From Sesamum alatum (lineage: Eukaryota > Streptophyta > Magnoliopsida > Lamiales > Pedaliaceae): 64,000 nt of DNA. Below, one piece after another: positions 21,191 to 33,589 of this stretch. Location: assembly GCA_034509735.1 (NCBI GenBank), contig JACGWO010000010.1, forward strand, positions 8,755,193-8,819,192, written 5' to 3'. The position numbers and the translations under genes are program-made. Position 1 is the stretch's first letter. Every line of letters begins with the position of its first letter. Under the pieces are notes generated by a model. That model ran no database searches and had not been told where the DNA came from. It was given only the letters and a program-made list of their open reading frames with translations.

Positions 21191-24190
21191 TTTTTGATTA
21201 GTTGATTGAATTGGAGAAAATGTGCACGTTTGTGCTGATAAATCGCTTTTTGTGTCTTATCAGGCCATCAATGGAAGGACAATAAGTATGGGGAACTCCA
21301 GTACAACTGAAGTACTTGGGATAGAAAGCATGGACTTGAAGTTTCCTTCAGGGCACATTTTCTCTTTGAAAAGAGCTCACCATGTACCTCTATTAGGAGA
21401 AAATTATAACTGGTTCTGTAATAGTTAGCGAGAGTTATGAATTATCCTTTAAATTCAATAAAGTTATAATTTTGCAAGTCGATGTATTTGTTGGAAAAGG
21501 TTATTTATCTGATGGTTTGTTCAAAGTTCAAGTTGAATGCAATAAAATTGCTATTTCTGATTCTGTTATCATGAATGTCGAATCTTCTTCTTTATGGCAT
21601 AGTAGATTAGGTCATTTAAATTTGGGTTCAATCAAAACGTATGATGAATCTAGACTTAATACCTAGTCATGAAATTGAACGAGGTCATAAATGCCAAACT
21701 TGTGTAGAAGCTAAACAAGTTAGGAAACCCTATCACTCAATTGAAGGGATTCGAAATTACTTGATTTAGTTCACACTAATATTTGTGACTTCGATGAGAT
21801 TTTGACTAGGGACCATAAGCATTATTTTATTACCTTTATAGATGATTGCAGTAGATATTGGTATGTGTTTCTTATTCGTAATAAGGATGAAGCCTTAGAT
21901 AAATTTATTTTGTTTAAAAACGAAGCAGAAACTCAAACTGGTAAGAAACTTAAACAATTAAGGTCTAATAGAGGAGGGGAATATGAGTCGAGTGCGTCTC
22001 GTGAATATTTCCAAAGTTGTGGCATATTCATGAGGAAACTCCTCCATATTCACCTTCGTCTAATAGAATAGTTGAACGGCAGAATAGAGCATTCAAAGAC
22101 ATGATTAACAGTTTGTTATTTAACTGGGTTACCTAAGTATTTGTGGGGAGAGGCTTTGAATACAGTTTGCCATATTCTGAATAGAGTCCCTCTGAAACAC
22201 AATATGAGTATTCCTTTCGAATTATAGAAAGGTAGGAAACTGAGTCTCAAATACTTTCGAGTGTGGGGGTGCCTAACAAAGGTACTGGTTCCTGAACACA
22301 AGCAAAAGAAATTGGGCCCTAAGACTATTGATGTTGTGTTCTTGGGCTATGTGGAGACAAGCTATGTCTTGAGGTTTCTGGTTATTAAATCAGAAATTCC
22401 TAGCATTGAGGTCAACACAATAGTCGAATTTCATGATGCTAGTTTCTTGGAAAATGTATTTCCTATGAAAATGGGAATACCTCAAAGTGTTTCACTTGAT
22501 GATTCACTTACCTCCACTTCTATTCCTGAACATGTGGAAAAGATGACAAATGTGGGGGTTATTCCTAATAGTACTAGTCCAACTCATGAAGAGTCAGATG
22601 GACTTAGATGGAGTAAGAGAGTTAGGATTTTCAAGGATTTTAGAAGTGACTTTGTCACATACAATATTGAGGACGATCCGGTAACCTTCAAAGATGCTAT
22701 GGCTTCTTCCGAAGTCAAGCATTGGAAGGAAGCTGTCAAAAGTGATATGGACTCCATTGTCTCTAATGGAACATAGGAACTAGTCGATCTCCCTCCAGGG
22801 TGTACTACAATTGGGTGTAAGTGGATCTTTAAGAAGAAACTGAAACTTGATGGGATCGTCGATAAGTTTAAGGCCAGATTGGTGGCTAAGGGTTTTAAAC
22901 AAAATGAGGGAATAGATCGATGCCTATTCTCTGGTTGCTCGGTTGACTACAATCCGAGTGCTTATAGCACTCACTTTGGTGTATAGTCTTCCAGTTCAAC
23001 TGATGGATGTGAAAACAATCTTCTTGTATGGTGAACTTGAGGAAGAACTATTCATGGATCAGCCTGAGGGATTTATGGTTCATGCTAAGGAGCACAAAGT
23101 TTGTAAACTTGTAGTCTCTATATGGACTTAAACAAGCATCCAAACAGTGGCATGAAAAGTTTGATAAAACTATTCTTGCATTTGGCTTCACCATGAATGA
23201 GAATGACAAATGCATTTACTGTAAGGTTAAAGGGGATAAGATTATCATTTTATGCCTGTATGTAGATGACATTCTATTAATAGGATCGTGTTTAGATATT
23301 ATTACCGAAACCAACTCATTTTTTAAAAATAAGTTTGAAATGAAGGATATGGTGAGGCTAGTGTAATTCTTGGCACCAAGTTGATTCGTTCAACTGATGG
23401 GATAGCTATTTCGCAATCTCACTATGTTGAGAAGATAATTGAGAAATTTAGTTATCAGAACAGTAGAATTCCAAAGACACCATATGATCCTTCTGTGGCT
23501 TTATTCAAAAATGAAAGTGGTGTTCATGTTGCACAACTAAGGTATTCCCAAATTATAGGGAGTTTGCAATATCTGCCAAATGGCACGAGACCATATATTT
23601 CCTTTTTTATCTTAAAGCTGGCTAGATACACTAGTTGTCCGGACAGAACCTATTGCGGAGCTTTGGATAGGGTACTAAGGTACCTTAAGGGCACAGTGTC
23701 ACTAGCCATTCGTTATGGTTGATTCCCTATTGTGTTGGAGGTATATAGTGATGCTAGCTGGATAGCCAAAAACTTCGATACTAATGGTTGTTCAGGATAT
23801 GTATTTACCTTAGGTGGGGGCGCAATCTCCTGGAAGTCTGCAAAACAGACTTTGGTAACCCGGTCTATGTTTTAAGCCGAGTTATGTGCACCGGATACGA
23901 CTGGGACTGAGGTAGAATGGTGGTATGGGTTGTTATTACAACTTCCCATTGTAAGCTAGCCTCTTCCACCTATTGTTGTATATTGTGATAGTCAAACCGA
24001 AATAGTAAAGGTTAGAAGTCGTAAATACAACCAAAAGACAAAAAAATTCATCCAAGTTAGACTTAAATCTATAAGGGCATTAGTGTCGGACAGAGTTATA
24101 GGCATTGACTTTATGGGAACAAAGGATAATGTGGCTGATCCTTTGACGAAAGGATTAGATCTGTCACAAGTACAGAAATCCAAATTGGGG
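21191..24190 (+). pseudogene. Copia pol (protease, integrase, RT, RNase H), heavily broken
   Basis: In order: protease fragments (about 21210-21420), the GAG-pre-integrase phrase LWHSRLGHLNLGSIK (about 21592), integrase core FITFIDDCSRYWYVFLI (about 21820), an integrase end with VWGCLTKVLVPEHKQKK (about 22262), and reverse transcriptase with MDVKTIFLYGELEEELFM (about 23003) and the active-site phrase LCLYVDDILLIGS (about 23255). RNase H follows with [10 protein letters not shown] (about 23740) and NVADPLTKGL (about 24130). More than six stops or shifts interrupt it. Confidence 0.82.
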
Positions 24191-24682
24191 ATGAGACTAA
24201 AAATCCATCAGTGATATATCTATGATAGCAACCCAACCTTCTAAGTGGAGATCCCGCAAAGAAAGTTCAATATGGTATTAACAAGTCGTAGGGTATGTTA
24301 GAGCACCAAAAATGGACTGATACGTGGTATCTGGAGTTTGTTCCTTGTAATTTTGGAAGGTGCTATTACTGTAAGTATAGTAAGAGTTTAACTCGGAATG
24401 AGGTCAAGTTATTTAGATGACATGTAGTTGTTTAGCCGCAACTAAGGAATTGGGTTATTCCTGAAACATTCATGAACAGGATCGGGACCTATCAACCCTA
24501 AAGATCAACACAAAGCCGACGGTTTGTTGTTATTGAGACGTTGTCACAATCATAGGCTCAAATTCAAGGCTTAGTTCCATTTGACCCGGTGACAGCTGAT
24601 GTTAGCTAGTGGTTCAAATCGGAAGGTACCATTGCTGAAATCAAGACACATAAGCTTGAGTTCAAATGAATATGTGGGGGTT

Positions 24683-26081
24683 TGTAGTAAAGGGTAAATT
24701 ACAGTGACACCCCCTAAGGTTAGGCCCAATTACACAAACATCCCTGTCTTTTGTGAAATTACAGCTACACCCCTTGAGATTGTAATTGTATTACAACTAC
24801 ACCCCTATTCAAAGGCAAAGCTTACACTAATACCCCCTGAAAAACATTACACTCACACCCCTCGGGGGGTGTAGCTGTAATTTCGCAAAAGATAGGGGGT
24901 ATTTGCGTAATTGGGCCTAACCTCAGGAGGTGTCAATATAATTTACCCTTGTTGTAATTGGCATTTTAGTTGCTAATTTGTAACAAAAACGTAGTCTCAA
25001 ATATGGAGATAATTACAAGATTAAATCCATAGATTAGATTGAGAGAATAGAGAGTATACTTGTCCCACATAGAAATATGGTGGGAAAGTGTTGAGCATTT
25101 GATGTGTATATAAGGTGTATGTGGGGGTGAGTGTTTTTACACTCATTATGTGTCCCACATTGGAAGTTTATGATTTTCATGAATTCCTTATATTAAGTTC
25201 AATGTTCAAGTTATGTTTGAAGTGTTATGGAGACTAGAGTGAACATGGGGTGGCCCCATACGCGCGCTGCCGCCGCCCGCCCTTCCCTGGCTCCGGCCAC
25301 GGGCACGAGCATTAGGGCGAATGTCTCAATATATATCTTTTTGCAGCAAAAAAATCATGTGAATTATCTGGAAAATCTGGGACATTTATTTCTTAGTCAA
25401 AAACCTGATTTTATCATCATTATTTCTATTTGATTTGAGTTTAAAATCTGGTTTAATTCAGCATTAAAACCACACATCTTCTGCTGACCATTTTGGGTTG
25501 TTTCGGATTATTTTTAAAAGCCAGATTAATCCTGTTAATGACAGCTTTGATGGATGTTTAATGTGTTTTTAAAAGTTGTTGCTTGTCTTGCAATATATAA
25601 GGTTGGTCGTCCACACTTCACAGCACACATCTCCCATATCAAAAATCTATAGCTCTCAAATCTTCTCTCTACATATTCCTCTTGGCTTTGTGCTTCAAAA
25701 TCCGAGATTTGTGCACTAGTTTCAAGAGGTTTTTTAGTGTTGTTCGAGGTGTTCATCGGTATAGTGCAATATCATTAGAACTAAACCGTCTTATCTTAGA
25801 AAAAGTTGTGTAGTACCCGGTGCACGTGGACGGGGCGTATAATTTCTTCAAGGCAAGCAGTCTAATATGCGATTCAGCTAAGTTTTCTGCTTTGGACCGA
25901 GAATTGTTACAATACAATTCTTGTTGTAAGTTCTCTATTTATTTTTTCATAAAAACAACATATCTAACTATTTATCACTTTGTTCCAACGTGTTTGCTTT
26001 GTCGTCTTTGGTTTCAAACTATTTTGTAAAATCTAATTGTATTTCAAAATGTTTAGTACGATTGTTACACTTTTTCCAACA
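24683..26081 (+). repeat. Copia 3' LTR, interrupted by a MITE
   Basis: The purine tract tatgtggggg (24671-24680) leads into 'tgtagtaa', the first bases of the LTR. A MITE occupies 24691-24948, and the LTR resumes with ttgttgtaattgg and runs to CCAACA at 26081. Without the insertion it is about 1.13 kb, close to the 5' LTR. The C-rich block of the 5' copy is shorter here. Confidence 0.8.
24691..24948. mobile_element. Mutator-like MITE inserted at the copia 3' LTR edge
   Basis: The inverted ends are gggtaaattacagtgacacccc and its complement ending aatttaccc. The flanking 9-mers ttgtagtaa (24682-24690) and ttgttgtaa (24949-24957) match at 8 of 9. It belongs to the same family as 1-113 and 42399-42665. 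It has no coding capacity and inserted after the copia element did. Confidence 0.82.
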
Positions 26082-26086
26082 TATTG

Positions 26087-27360
26087 GCCATTCTTTAGCT
26101 AGAAAAAGTATACTACAAACTCAGAACAAAAAGGTCAATTGTCTTGCTCGTATACATTGCATTGTGTTGACACAAGATATCTGTATACATATTCAAAAGC
26201 TAATAAACAAAGAATGGGAGAAAGCTTGCCTACTCAAATTATCAGTCTTTGCAAATGCACACACAAACACTTGCACTATCTCTTTATATATGTTGATGCG
26301 TACCAAAGTCCAATAGCATAATACAAATCGAATGATCTTCTTAAACCCTAAGATATGAAAGGACAAACAAGCAAAACAGGGGTTAGCACTCCAATACTTA
26401 AGTCAATAAGGCGTTTGAAATGAAATAGAATAAGAACTAAAGTCAAAATGTAAGATAACAAGCTGAACATATGAAATTTGGGTGTAGAGTGTTGAAAATA
26501 TGAAAAGAATGCTTGAAACTTGTGTGAAAAAAATGAGAGTGAGTGGAATTCATGTAGGCTTCCTAGATACATTTATTACCCTGTTGACTTACCTGGGCCC
26601 CTATTTATAAGAACAGGTTTTGAGAGAATTTGGAGGTGGTTATGGGAAGTTAAGATATAACTGAACACCTTAGGATGTCTTACTTTAAGGAGATAATGTT
26701 TATTCACATGTTTGCAGTGTCATCTAAACCCTATGCCAACAGGAAGATATTATATCAGATCATAAAGATAATTGTCTAAATTACTTCAACGACAGAAACT
26801 TCTTTCAGCTCTTTTTGTGCCTATTCCGTCCTCTATGTCTCCTTTGAACCCTATTTCTGAACATTTCCCTTGCCCTCTTCAGGCATATCATCATTGTTGC
26901 CAAGTACTATGCTCTTCACTTGATGATTCTGCTCATCCGTAGTCTCTTCCTACTATTCTTACTTTACCTTTGCCTACTCAAATTCCGATGATGACCTTCG
27001 TATTGCTCTTCCTACAACAACACTACAATGGTCAGAAGACCTTCATGAAAATCTTATGATCAGGAGAGGACTAAACTGCAAAATAGGGGTTAGCACTCCG
27101 ATGCTTAAATCAATATTGAAACTACTGAATAAATAATTGGAGAACTTGAAATAATATAAGAATATGGTGAGATAATTTAGTGTAAAATGTTGAAATATAA
27201 ATTAAATTGAGTGTGTGGAGTGGAAAAAGTTTGCAGGGAGCTTGTAGTCTTGTTATTGACCAAGAATAAAAAGTGTGAGGCTTTGTATGAAAACAAGTTA
27301 CCATTGTGACTGCATTATGGCCTCCATTTATAGGCGGATGAGGTTGACTAGGGTATGACC
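26087..27360. repeat. Intergenic DNA with a diverged direct repeat
   Basis: Two stretches, about 26341-26600 and 27040-27330, share 'ggggttagcactcc', 'cttaa.tcaata' and looser similarity on both sides, and each is followed by 'catttata' or 'ctatttata' plus 'agg'. They look like two copies of one old repeat, perhaps LTR fragments read on the minus strand (TATA-like on that strand). No target duplication or coding domain was found. Confidence 0.4.
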
Positions 27361-27419
27361 CTTTTTTTATTCAAATATTTTTTTTAAAACATAAAAAATT
27401 TAGAAGAAAATAGAAGATC

Positions 27420-27816
27420 AGCGACAAAAAAATCAAGTGACTATTTTAACATTGTCACAATTATATATATTTAATGACAAGAATATTTATTTTGTCACAA
27501 TAATGAATTTTATGATTTTAATAATTACTATTATTTTATAAAAATTATTATAGTGACAAAAAGAGGTACACAAAGTTGTCACTAAATACAATTAGTGACT
27601 CATGTATAGTAACAATAAATAATTGTTATCACTATATGTGTTGTCACTATAAATGTCTCACTAATTGTATTTAGTGATAATTTTATACATAATTTTTATC
27701 ACTAATAATTATATAGTGACAAGATGAAAAATATTATCACTTAATACATATTTTTAGTGACAACTATTAAATTATCATTTGATATTTTATCACTAATATT
27801 ATATTTCCTTGTAGTG
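27420..27816. mobile_element. CACTA-like terminal remnant
   Basis: The block is packed with short direct and inverted words such as 'tagtgacaa' and 'ttgtcacta', as in the sub-terminal arrays of CACTA transposons. It ends at 27816 with 'atttccttgtagtg', the complement of the typical CACTA end cactacaagg. The other end and any transposase are absent. A similar array lies at 46600-46965. Confidence 0.55.
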
Positions 27817-28845
27817 GAACTACATAATTATTTTCAGTATGAGGGTTATTTATAATTTTTTAAATAATAAAAAAATATATACGATTATATCAAATCTTAC
27901 TAGAGGTACTTGTAATTTATGCTACTGTAATATGATGAAATTGTGGTGGACAAAAAAAGGAACTAAAAAATAAAGTTAAATATTTAGGCGTTCCGGTGGC
28001 TGTTGTTGCTTTTTGCCTTCATACCCTAGTCAACCTGAAATACAGGGAGTTTGTTACTTGCTATTAACAGGTTGGCCGTCACGAATCTAGAGGAAATTTG
28101 TTAGAGATTTTTCAGTATGATTTGCCCCAAGATGTTGGGAATATGTATGATGTGGAAGCCTTGTTGTTTGCTGAATAATCTTGCTACAGTGGACTCCCTT
28201 TTGGGCACTACTAGGTTAGTATAAATGTAATGATTATGAGCTTGATTTTGCTCATGGGTTAGTAGGGTCATACTTACTGGATTTATCAGTGGGAGTCCCA
28301 CCTCTATTGTTTTGGGTTTTAAAACATATTTTTTCGGGTTGAGAAACATATTTTCTATAGCACTAGAACATAATAAACACGCCGTTTATTGCATCAAAAT
28401 TCATTTAATTATAACATACTCTACATAGCTTACTAATTGTTTAAGACGCATCATACTTGGCATAATAATATTACACTAATATCCAACTAAACATACATAA
28501 TAATATTTTGAATTTCTCAATATGTTAATAGGATATCACATGTCACAAAAAAAATTAAATAAAAATTTTAAAGAAAGCAAAAATAAAATCCTCACCTACC
28601 ACATTGCATTAGGTTCAATTTTCATATTTCCTTTAAAAACAAAAAAGAAAATAAAGAAAAGAAGAAATGCAATTCACCTACCACTCACCAAACCTCAGAA
28701 CCTAACCAACAATCAAAACTCAATTCACAACAATCACGACTGCTAAAACGAAAATCTGTCCATGTAATTGTTGATAAACGCATACACACAACAAACAGTG
28801 AAATTGAATTCAGCCCACAGCCACAATTTCTCTCCGCCGGCACAA
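27817..28845. other. Intergenic DNA upstream of dehydroquinate synthase
   Basis: The GC-richer stretch 27985-28320 has no open frame of note and no recognised family. The AT-rich, purine-rich DNA at 28500-28800 leads into the gene and probably contains its promoter and 5' untranslated region, but no convincing TATA box was found. Confidence 0.35.
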
Positions 28846-31800
28846 ATGGCTGCTTCTTCCTCGCTCTGCCCCAACCGCACTCTTTCCCTCTCCTCGACTT
28901 CTCACAAACACAATCAGTTCGCTTCGTTTCACTCGGTTCTGCGCTTCCCGGCCTTCGCTTCTTCCGTTTCTTCCCGGTGTCGTCTGTTGTCGGATTCAAA
29001 TAACCGTAATTTGACGCTGAGGTTGAAGGCGTCGGCCACTTCTGCTGCTCCGGTAATGGACCAGCCCACTTCGTCTTCTTCCACTCCTGATGTTTCTACG
29101 ATTGTGGAGGTCGATTTGGGGGACCGGAGCTACCCGATCTACATCGGCTCCGGCCTTCTTAATCAACCTGAGCTGCTCCAAAGGTAGTTGATTTTGTTGT
29201 GTTTGCTGTTGTTTCTGTTTTTGTTTGAAGTTGATAGTTTTTGCAATGGGTTTGTTTGGTGTTCCCTCTGAAATTTGGAAAATCGTCTCATGCCATGCGT
29301 ATGAAAGTCATGCTGAAGGAGAATAAGCGTTTAATTGATTAATCTACAAATAGTTTAAGATGATGTAGACCAGGACGGGATTATGTCGATTTGTAAGAAA
29401 GTGCATTTTATGTGTTGATCAGTACTTAGTGTTTGCTGTGGTAGTCCTCCGCGTCACTGGTCCAGGTTTTTGATAGCAATGCACTATCTTGAGGATAGAC
29501 TAGTTGGCTCATTTGGTTTAATTTTGTAAAGGTTGAGTTTAATGCCAGTGCCATTGTTTCTGACCTGCTGCTGGTCTGAGTTTGTGTATCTTGTTCAAAT
29601 TCTGTGCACGTGACCATCTGTGACAGGTTACATTTAAATGAGGGATGTCTATCATCCAGAAATGTAGTCTGACACTTAACAAATGTGGCATTTTGTTCAT
29701 TGTTGGACAGTGGTGGCATTTGCATTGAAGTTCAACTGATGCATACTAGTTCATCAGAAATAAAATATAAGTGATGCATATCTTTCTAAGGTCAATCCAT
29801 AAATAACAAGCTTTTATCATGAGTAATGGCAACTCAAGACCACGTGCTACGAAATGATTATGCTTAGTAATGTATTCTCTTGCCAAAACAAAGAATCTCC
29901 TTAGTACAGCTTAACTCAAGTATCCAGGAATTATTCTGTGACCTGAAGGCCACAGAAGAAAGACCGTTTTAACCCAAGATTTGCCTTTTCTGTAAATTTG
30001 AAAACCTAATAATGCAATTGCTAGAACGCTACCTACTTATGTAATAGAAAAATAACTACTCAAGGGCAGACTTTTCTCCCCCTGCATTGGATGAAATATT
30101 GTATGCACATATACATTTTTGGCCATATTTTAGGTTTTGTGTAAGTTATGCCGAATATGAATATACTGGAGGGCATGAAAACACTCTAAAGAAAATGTTT
30201 CATGGGCACAAAAGATAAAAAATCTGAAGTTGAGAAACAATAGTCTTGCTATTTTATGGGGTAGACCTAGACGAATTTTTGGATCTTGGCTCTGGTGAAG
30301 GGGGTTGACCCCTTTTACTCCACCTCTGTGGTTGGGTGTTTGCCTGGACTCTGTGAATCTGAAATTGTTGACAAATGATCCATATCCAAAATGTTTGATG
30401 GTTGTGGCTTTTCAATTTTGAAGATATTCTGGTTGCTACTCCATGGTTTTTTTTCGTCTTTTAGTCTTGGATTTCTCTATTACTAAGTTGGATGACCATC
30501 TTAAAAGTTTCATTTCTTACCTGATGTCATGATTGGTTAGAAGCCCGTGCCCTTTCTAAGCAACATGGACTCATCCAACTTTTACTTTCCTAGATGTATG
30601 CCTAATGAGGAGAAACGACAATGATTGCTTGTCTTATACAATACTTACAAAGCTCAGTGCAGATAAGGTTTTGCATGGAACAGAAATAAATTGTTTTTTT
30701 CCAATATAATGTTAATCTTTATGAATATTTCTTCTTTTGTTTTATTCACAAATTTGTGCTTTGGGTTTTTGTTTTCTTTAATTTTCCTAATTTCTTTCAT
30801 CGCATGTCAAGAGAATTTGAGTCGTTGAGTTTGAATCTTCTTTGACTTCCTCAACTGCTTTGTGATCATTGTCAAGTTACTATTGTATTATAGGCATGTT
30901 CATGGCAAGCAAGTCCTCGTGGTCACTAACACCACAGTTGCACCATTGTATCTTGATAAAACTATTTCGGCTTTAACGGATGGAAACCCAAATGTCAAGG
31001 TTGAGAGTGTAATTTTGCCAGATGGAGAGAAATTTAAGGACATGGTGGGTATTCTAAGCTAATGTCATTATCTGGCTTAATTATATAATTGAGCTAAATG
31101 ACAATGACGATATTTTATTGCTTTCACAGGAAACTCTAATGAAAGTCTTTGACAAAGCAATTGAGTCAAGAATGGACCGGCGCTGTACATTTGTTGCCCT
31201 TGGTGGCGGAGTCATTGGCGATATGTGTGGGTATGCTGCAGCTTCATATCTGCGGGGAGTGAATTTCATTCAGATTCCTACAACTGTTATGGCACAGGTC
31301 TGAGTAATACTTGTGTCCTCATCTGTGCATGTCAATTCAAACTAGAATTTTACTCTCTTTCTTTTTCTGATTGTCCCATGATATTATTGTTTAGGTAGAT
31401 TCTTCAGTTGGTGGTAAAACTGGAATCAATCACCGGCTCGGAAAAAATTTAATTGGAGCATTCTACCAACCAGAATGTGTGCTTATTGACACCAACACAC
31501 TGAACACATTGCCGGATCGCGAGTTAGCATCAGGACTTGCAGAAGTCATTAAGTATGGACTTATAAGGGATGCTGAATTTTTTGAGTGGCAGGAGAAGAA
31601 TATGGACGCACTTCTGGCAAGGTAAATATATGTATTCTAGATATTAGTTACACCATATCATTATCCTTTCCTCGCTGATCTAAATTCTTGCTTGTTTATA
31701 TTTTGTCCACGAGCATGGATGCTTGTTTCCTTCAGTAATTTGACCTAATAATCATAAAGAGTTTGCTCTGCAGGGACCCAAGTGCATTTGCTTATGCTAT

Positions 31801-32658
31801 CAAACGCTCATGTGAGAATAAGGCCCAGGTTGTATCCTTAGACGAGAAGGAGAGTGGATTGAGGGCAACATTAAACTTGGGCCACACTTTTGGTCACGTG
31901 AGTATCAAATTTCAAAATATAGAGATGCTCGTTAAATGACTAATGTGAATTTGCTACTCGACTGTGCTTTGGTGTCTTTAAATGCATGTTATTCTTTATT
32001 CTCTAAGTTCAGTGATTCGAATGTCCTTACTTTCAAAAGTAGTTTGTCATCGTTTGTGCTTTACCCAGCCAACTGTGATACTTCTGAAATATGAATTTAA
32101 ATGTTTCTTACATGATTGGTTTCGACGGATATTCACAGGCAATTGAGACTGGTTTTGGGTATGGGCAGTGGCTTCATGGGGAGGCTGTTTCAGCTGGCAC
32201 GGTATGTTACTTTCTGAACCAGGTCAAACTTTTGTGCTTGATCCATACATCCTTCCATGCTTAAAGATACTGCTTGCATATTTAATTTCAGGTAATGGCA
32301 GTTGACATGTCCTACCGGCTTGGATGGATTGATGATTCATTGGTAAAGCGAGTGCATATGATCTTGCAACAGGCCAAGTTACCTACAGCACCTCCAGAAA
32401 CCATGACTGTGGACATGTTTAAGTCTGTTATGGCGGTAAGAGGGAGCACTAATGCAAACTTGAAGACAAGTTATATTTGAAGCTCTAACCATCTGGTTCT
32501 CAGTCTAACGGTATATTGTAATGCAGGTAGATAAAAAGGTAGCTGACGGTCTGCTAAGGCTCATACTCCTGAAAGGTCCTCTAGGCAATTGTGTTTTCAC
32601 CGGTGATTACGATAGACAGGCCCTTGATGACACGCTACATGCATTTTGCAAGTCGTAG
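28846..32658 (+). CDS. DHQS: 3-dehydroquinate synthase, chloroplast precursor
   Basis: This plastid enzyme converts DAHP to 3-dehydroquinate, the second step of the shikimate pathway to aromatic amino acids, using NAD+ and a divalent metal. Eight exons with GT-AG introns: 28846-29183, 30894-31044, 31130-31297, 31395-31621, 31774-31897, 32139-32201, 32292-32435, 32527-32658, giving 448 codons plus stop. Residues 1 to about 65 are Ser/Arg-rich and acid-poor, a transit peptide. GGGVIGD (188-194) and [12 protein letters not shown] (220-231) bind nucleotide and substrate. Metal ligands by family alignment are Glu269 (GLAEVIKYG), His332 (NLGHTFGH) and His349 (LHGEAV). The start is the first ATG with a transit peptide; an in-frame upstream TTG is not needed. 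No break was seen. Intron 1 is 1.7 kb. Exon edges are read by eye. Confidence 0.95.
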
Positions 32659-32973
32659 TTTCATTTTGATTTCACCTGCCGAACTTCTGTCTTTGTGTAT
32701 GTATTTTTTGTTTGATTTTTCTGTATTTTTTCCCCAGTAAGGTGTTTGCTGTGCTATTACCAAGACCTGTTCAATACCATGTTGTACAAACCTCACCAGT
32801 AGCTAGTTAGAACTTGCTGGTATGCTCACAAATAATTTTTGTTTGATGGTAATAAGAGTGCAGATTGTATGGGAGCTTTTGCTGGCTGGAGAGAATTTTC
32901 TGAGTTGGAGTTTAGTTTTGTGTCATAGGCAGTAGAGAAAATATGAGAAAAGAGGTAACATATGAATTTTAAA

Positions 32974-33381
32974 AGGGTGACTTACAATGACATTTCTTGA
33001 AATTTAACATAATTATGAATATTCTCTCGTTTTTTAAAATTATAAGTACACTCTCAAAATTTGTAATTTTTGATCAAATGCTTGGAATTATTTATTTTGT
33101 CTTTTTTTTTTTAATTGTAAAAAAATAAGTCAAGGTAAATTATATTATTGTCTTTTAAGAAATCTTTCTTTCGCATTTTAGTTAAAAAAAATCAAAAGAC
33201 TATAAAAAAATAAAAAATAATTTAATTTGTATAAGAGTATTTTGTTCAGTTAACTTATAAAATGAATGAAAATAAATTATTTGTTATATAATTATAAATT
33301 TAGGGATTATTTGCAATTTTTAAAAAAGAAAAAAATATTCATAATTATACTAAATTTCAATCAGGTCGTTGTAATTCATCC
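32974..33381. mobile_element. Short inverted-repeat element (MITE)
   Basis: The left end agggtgacttacaatgaca and the right end, complement aggatgaattacaacgacc, form imperfect inverted repeats of about 30 bp, each followed by 'ttgaaattt' and 'taattatgaatat'. The AT-rich middle has no coding capacity. No clean target duplication was seen. It lies about 300 bp past the dehydroquinate synthase stop. Confidence 0.55.
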
Positions 33382-33589
33382 TCTTACAAATGTCAAAAGA
33401 GTTATATTTGGGATTGGCCAAAATTGTCACTTGGGTAACTAACATATGTCCAATCATGCATGCTATGAGATTGTTCCTTTTTAGAAATTAAAACCAAACG
33501 CTGAGGGGAATATTCATGCGATTTTGTTTATAAGATACTGTATTTTTGGTATAACATGAGAAAAATATTCTTTGAAGATATAAAATTTG

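Larger units (their letters stand above)
19010..26081 (+). mobile_element. Decayed Ty1/copia retrotransposon with intact ends
   Basis: Long LTRs (19010-20154 and 24683-26081, the latter split by a MITE) start TGTT and end CA. The element is flanked by a perfect 5-bp duplication tattg (19005-19009 and 26082-26086). The interior has a UBN2-type gag, then protease, integrase, reverse transcriptase and RNase H remnants in that order, which defines Ty1/copia. Stops and frameshifts throughout mean it cannot encode its own machinery. Confidence 0.88.

Noticed and set aside
28768..28845. Upstream extension of dehydroquinate synthase
   Set aside because: The extension would start at TTG and adds residues unlike a transit peptide; the ATG at 28846 gives a normal plastid precursor.
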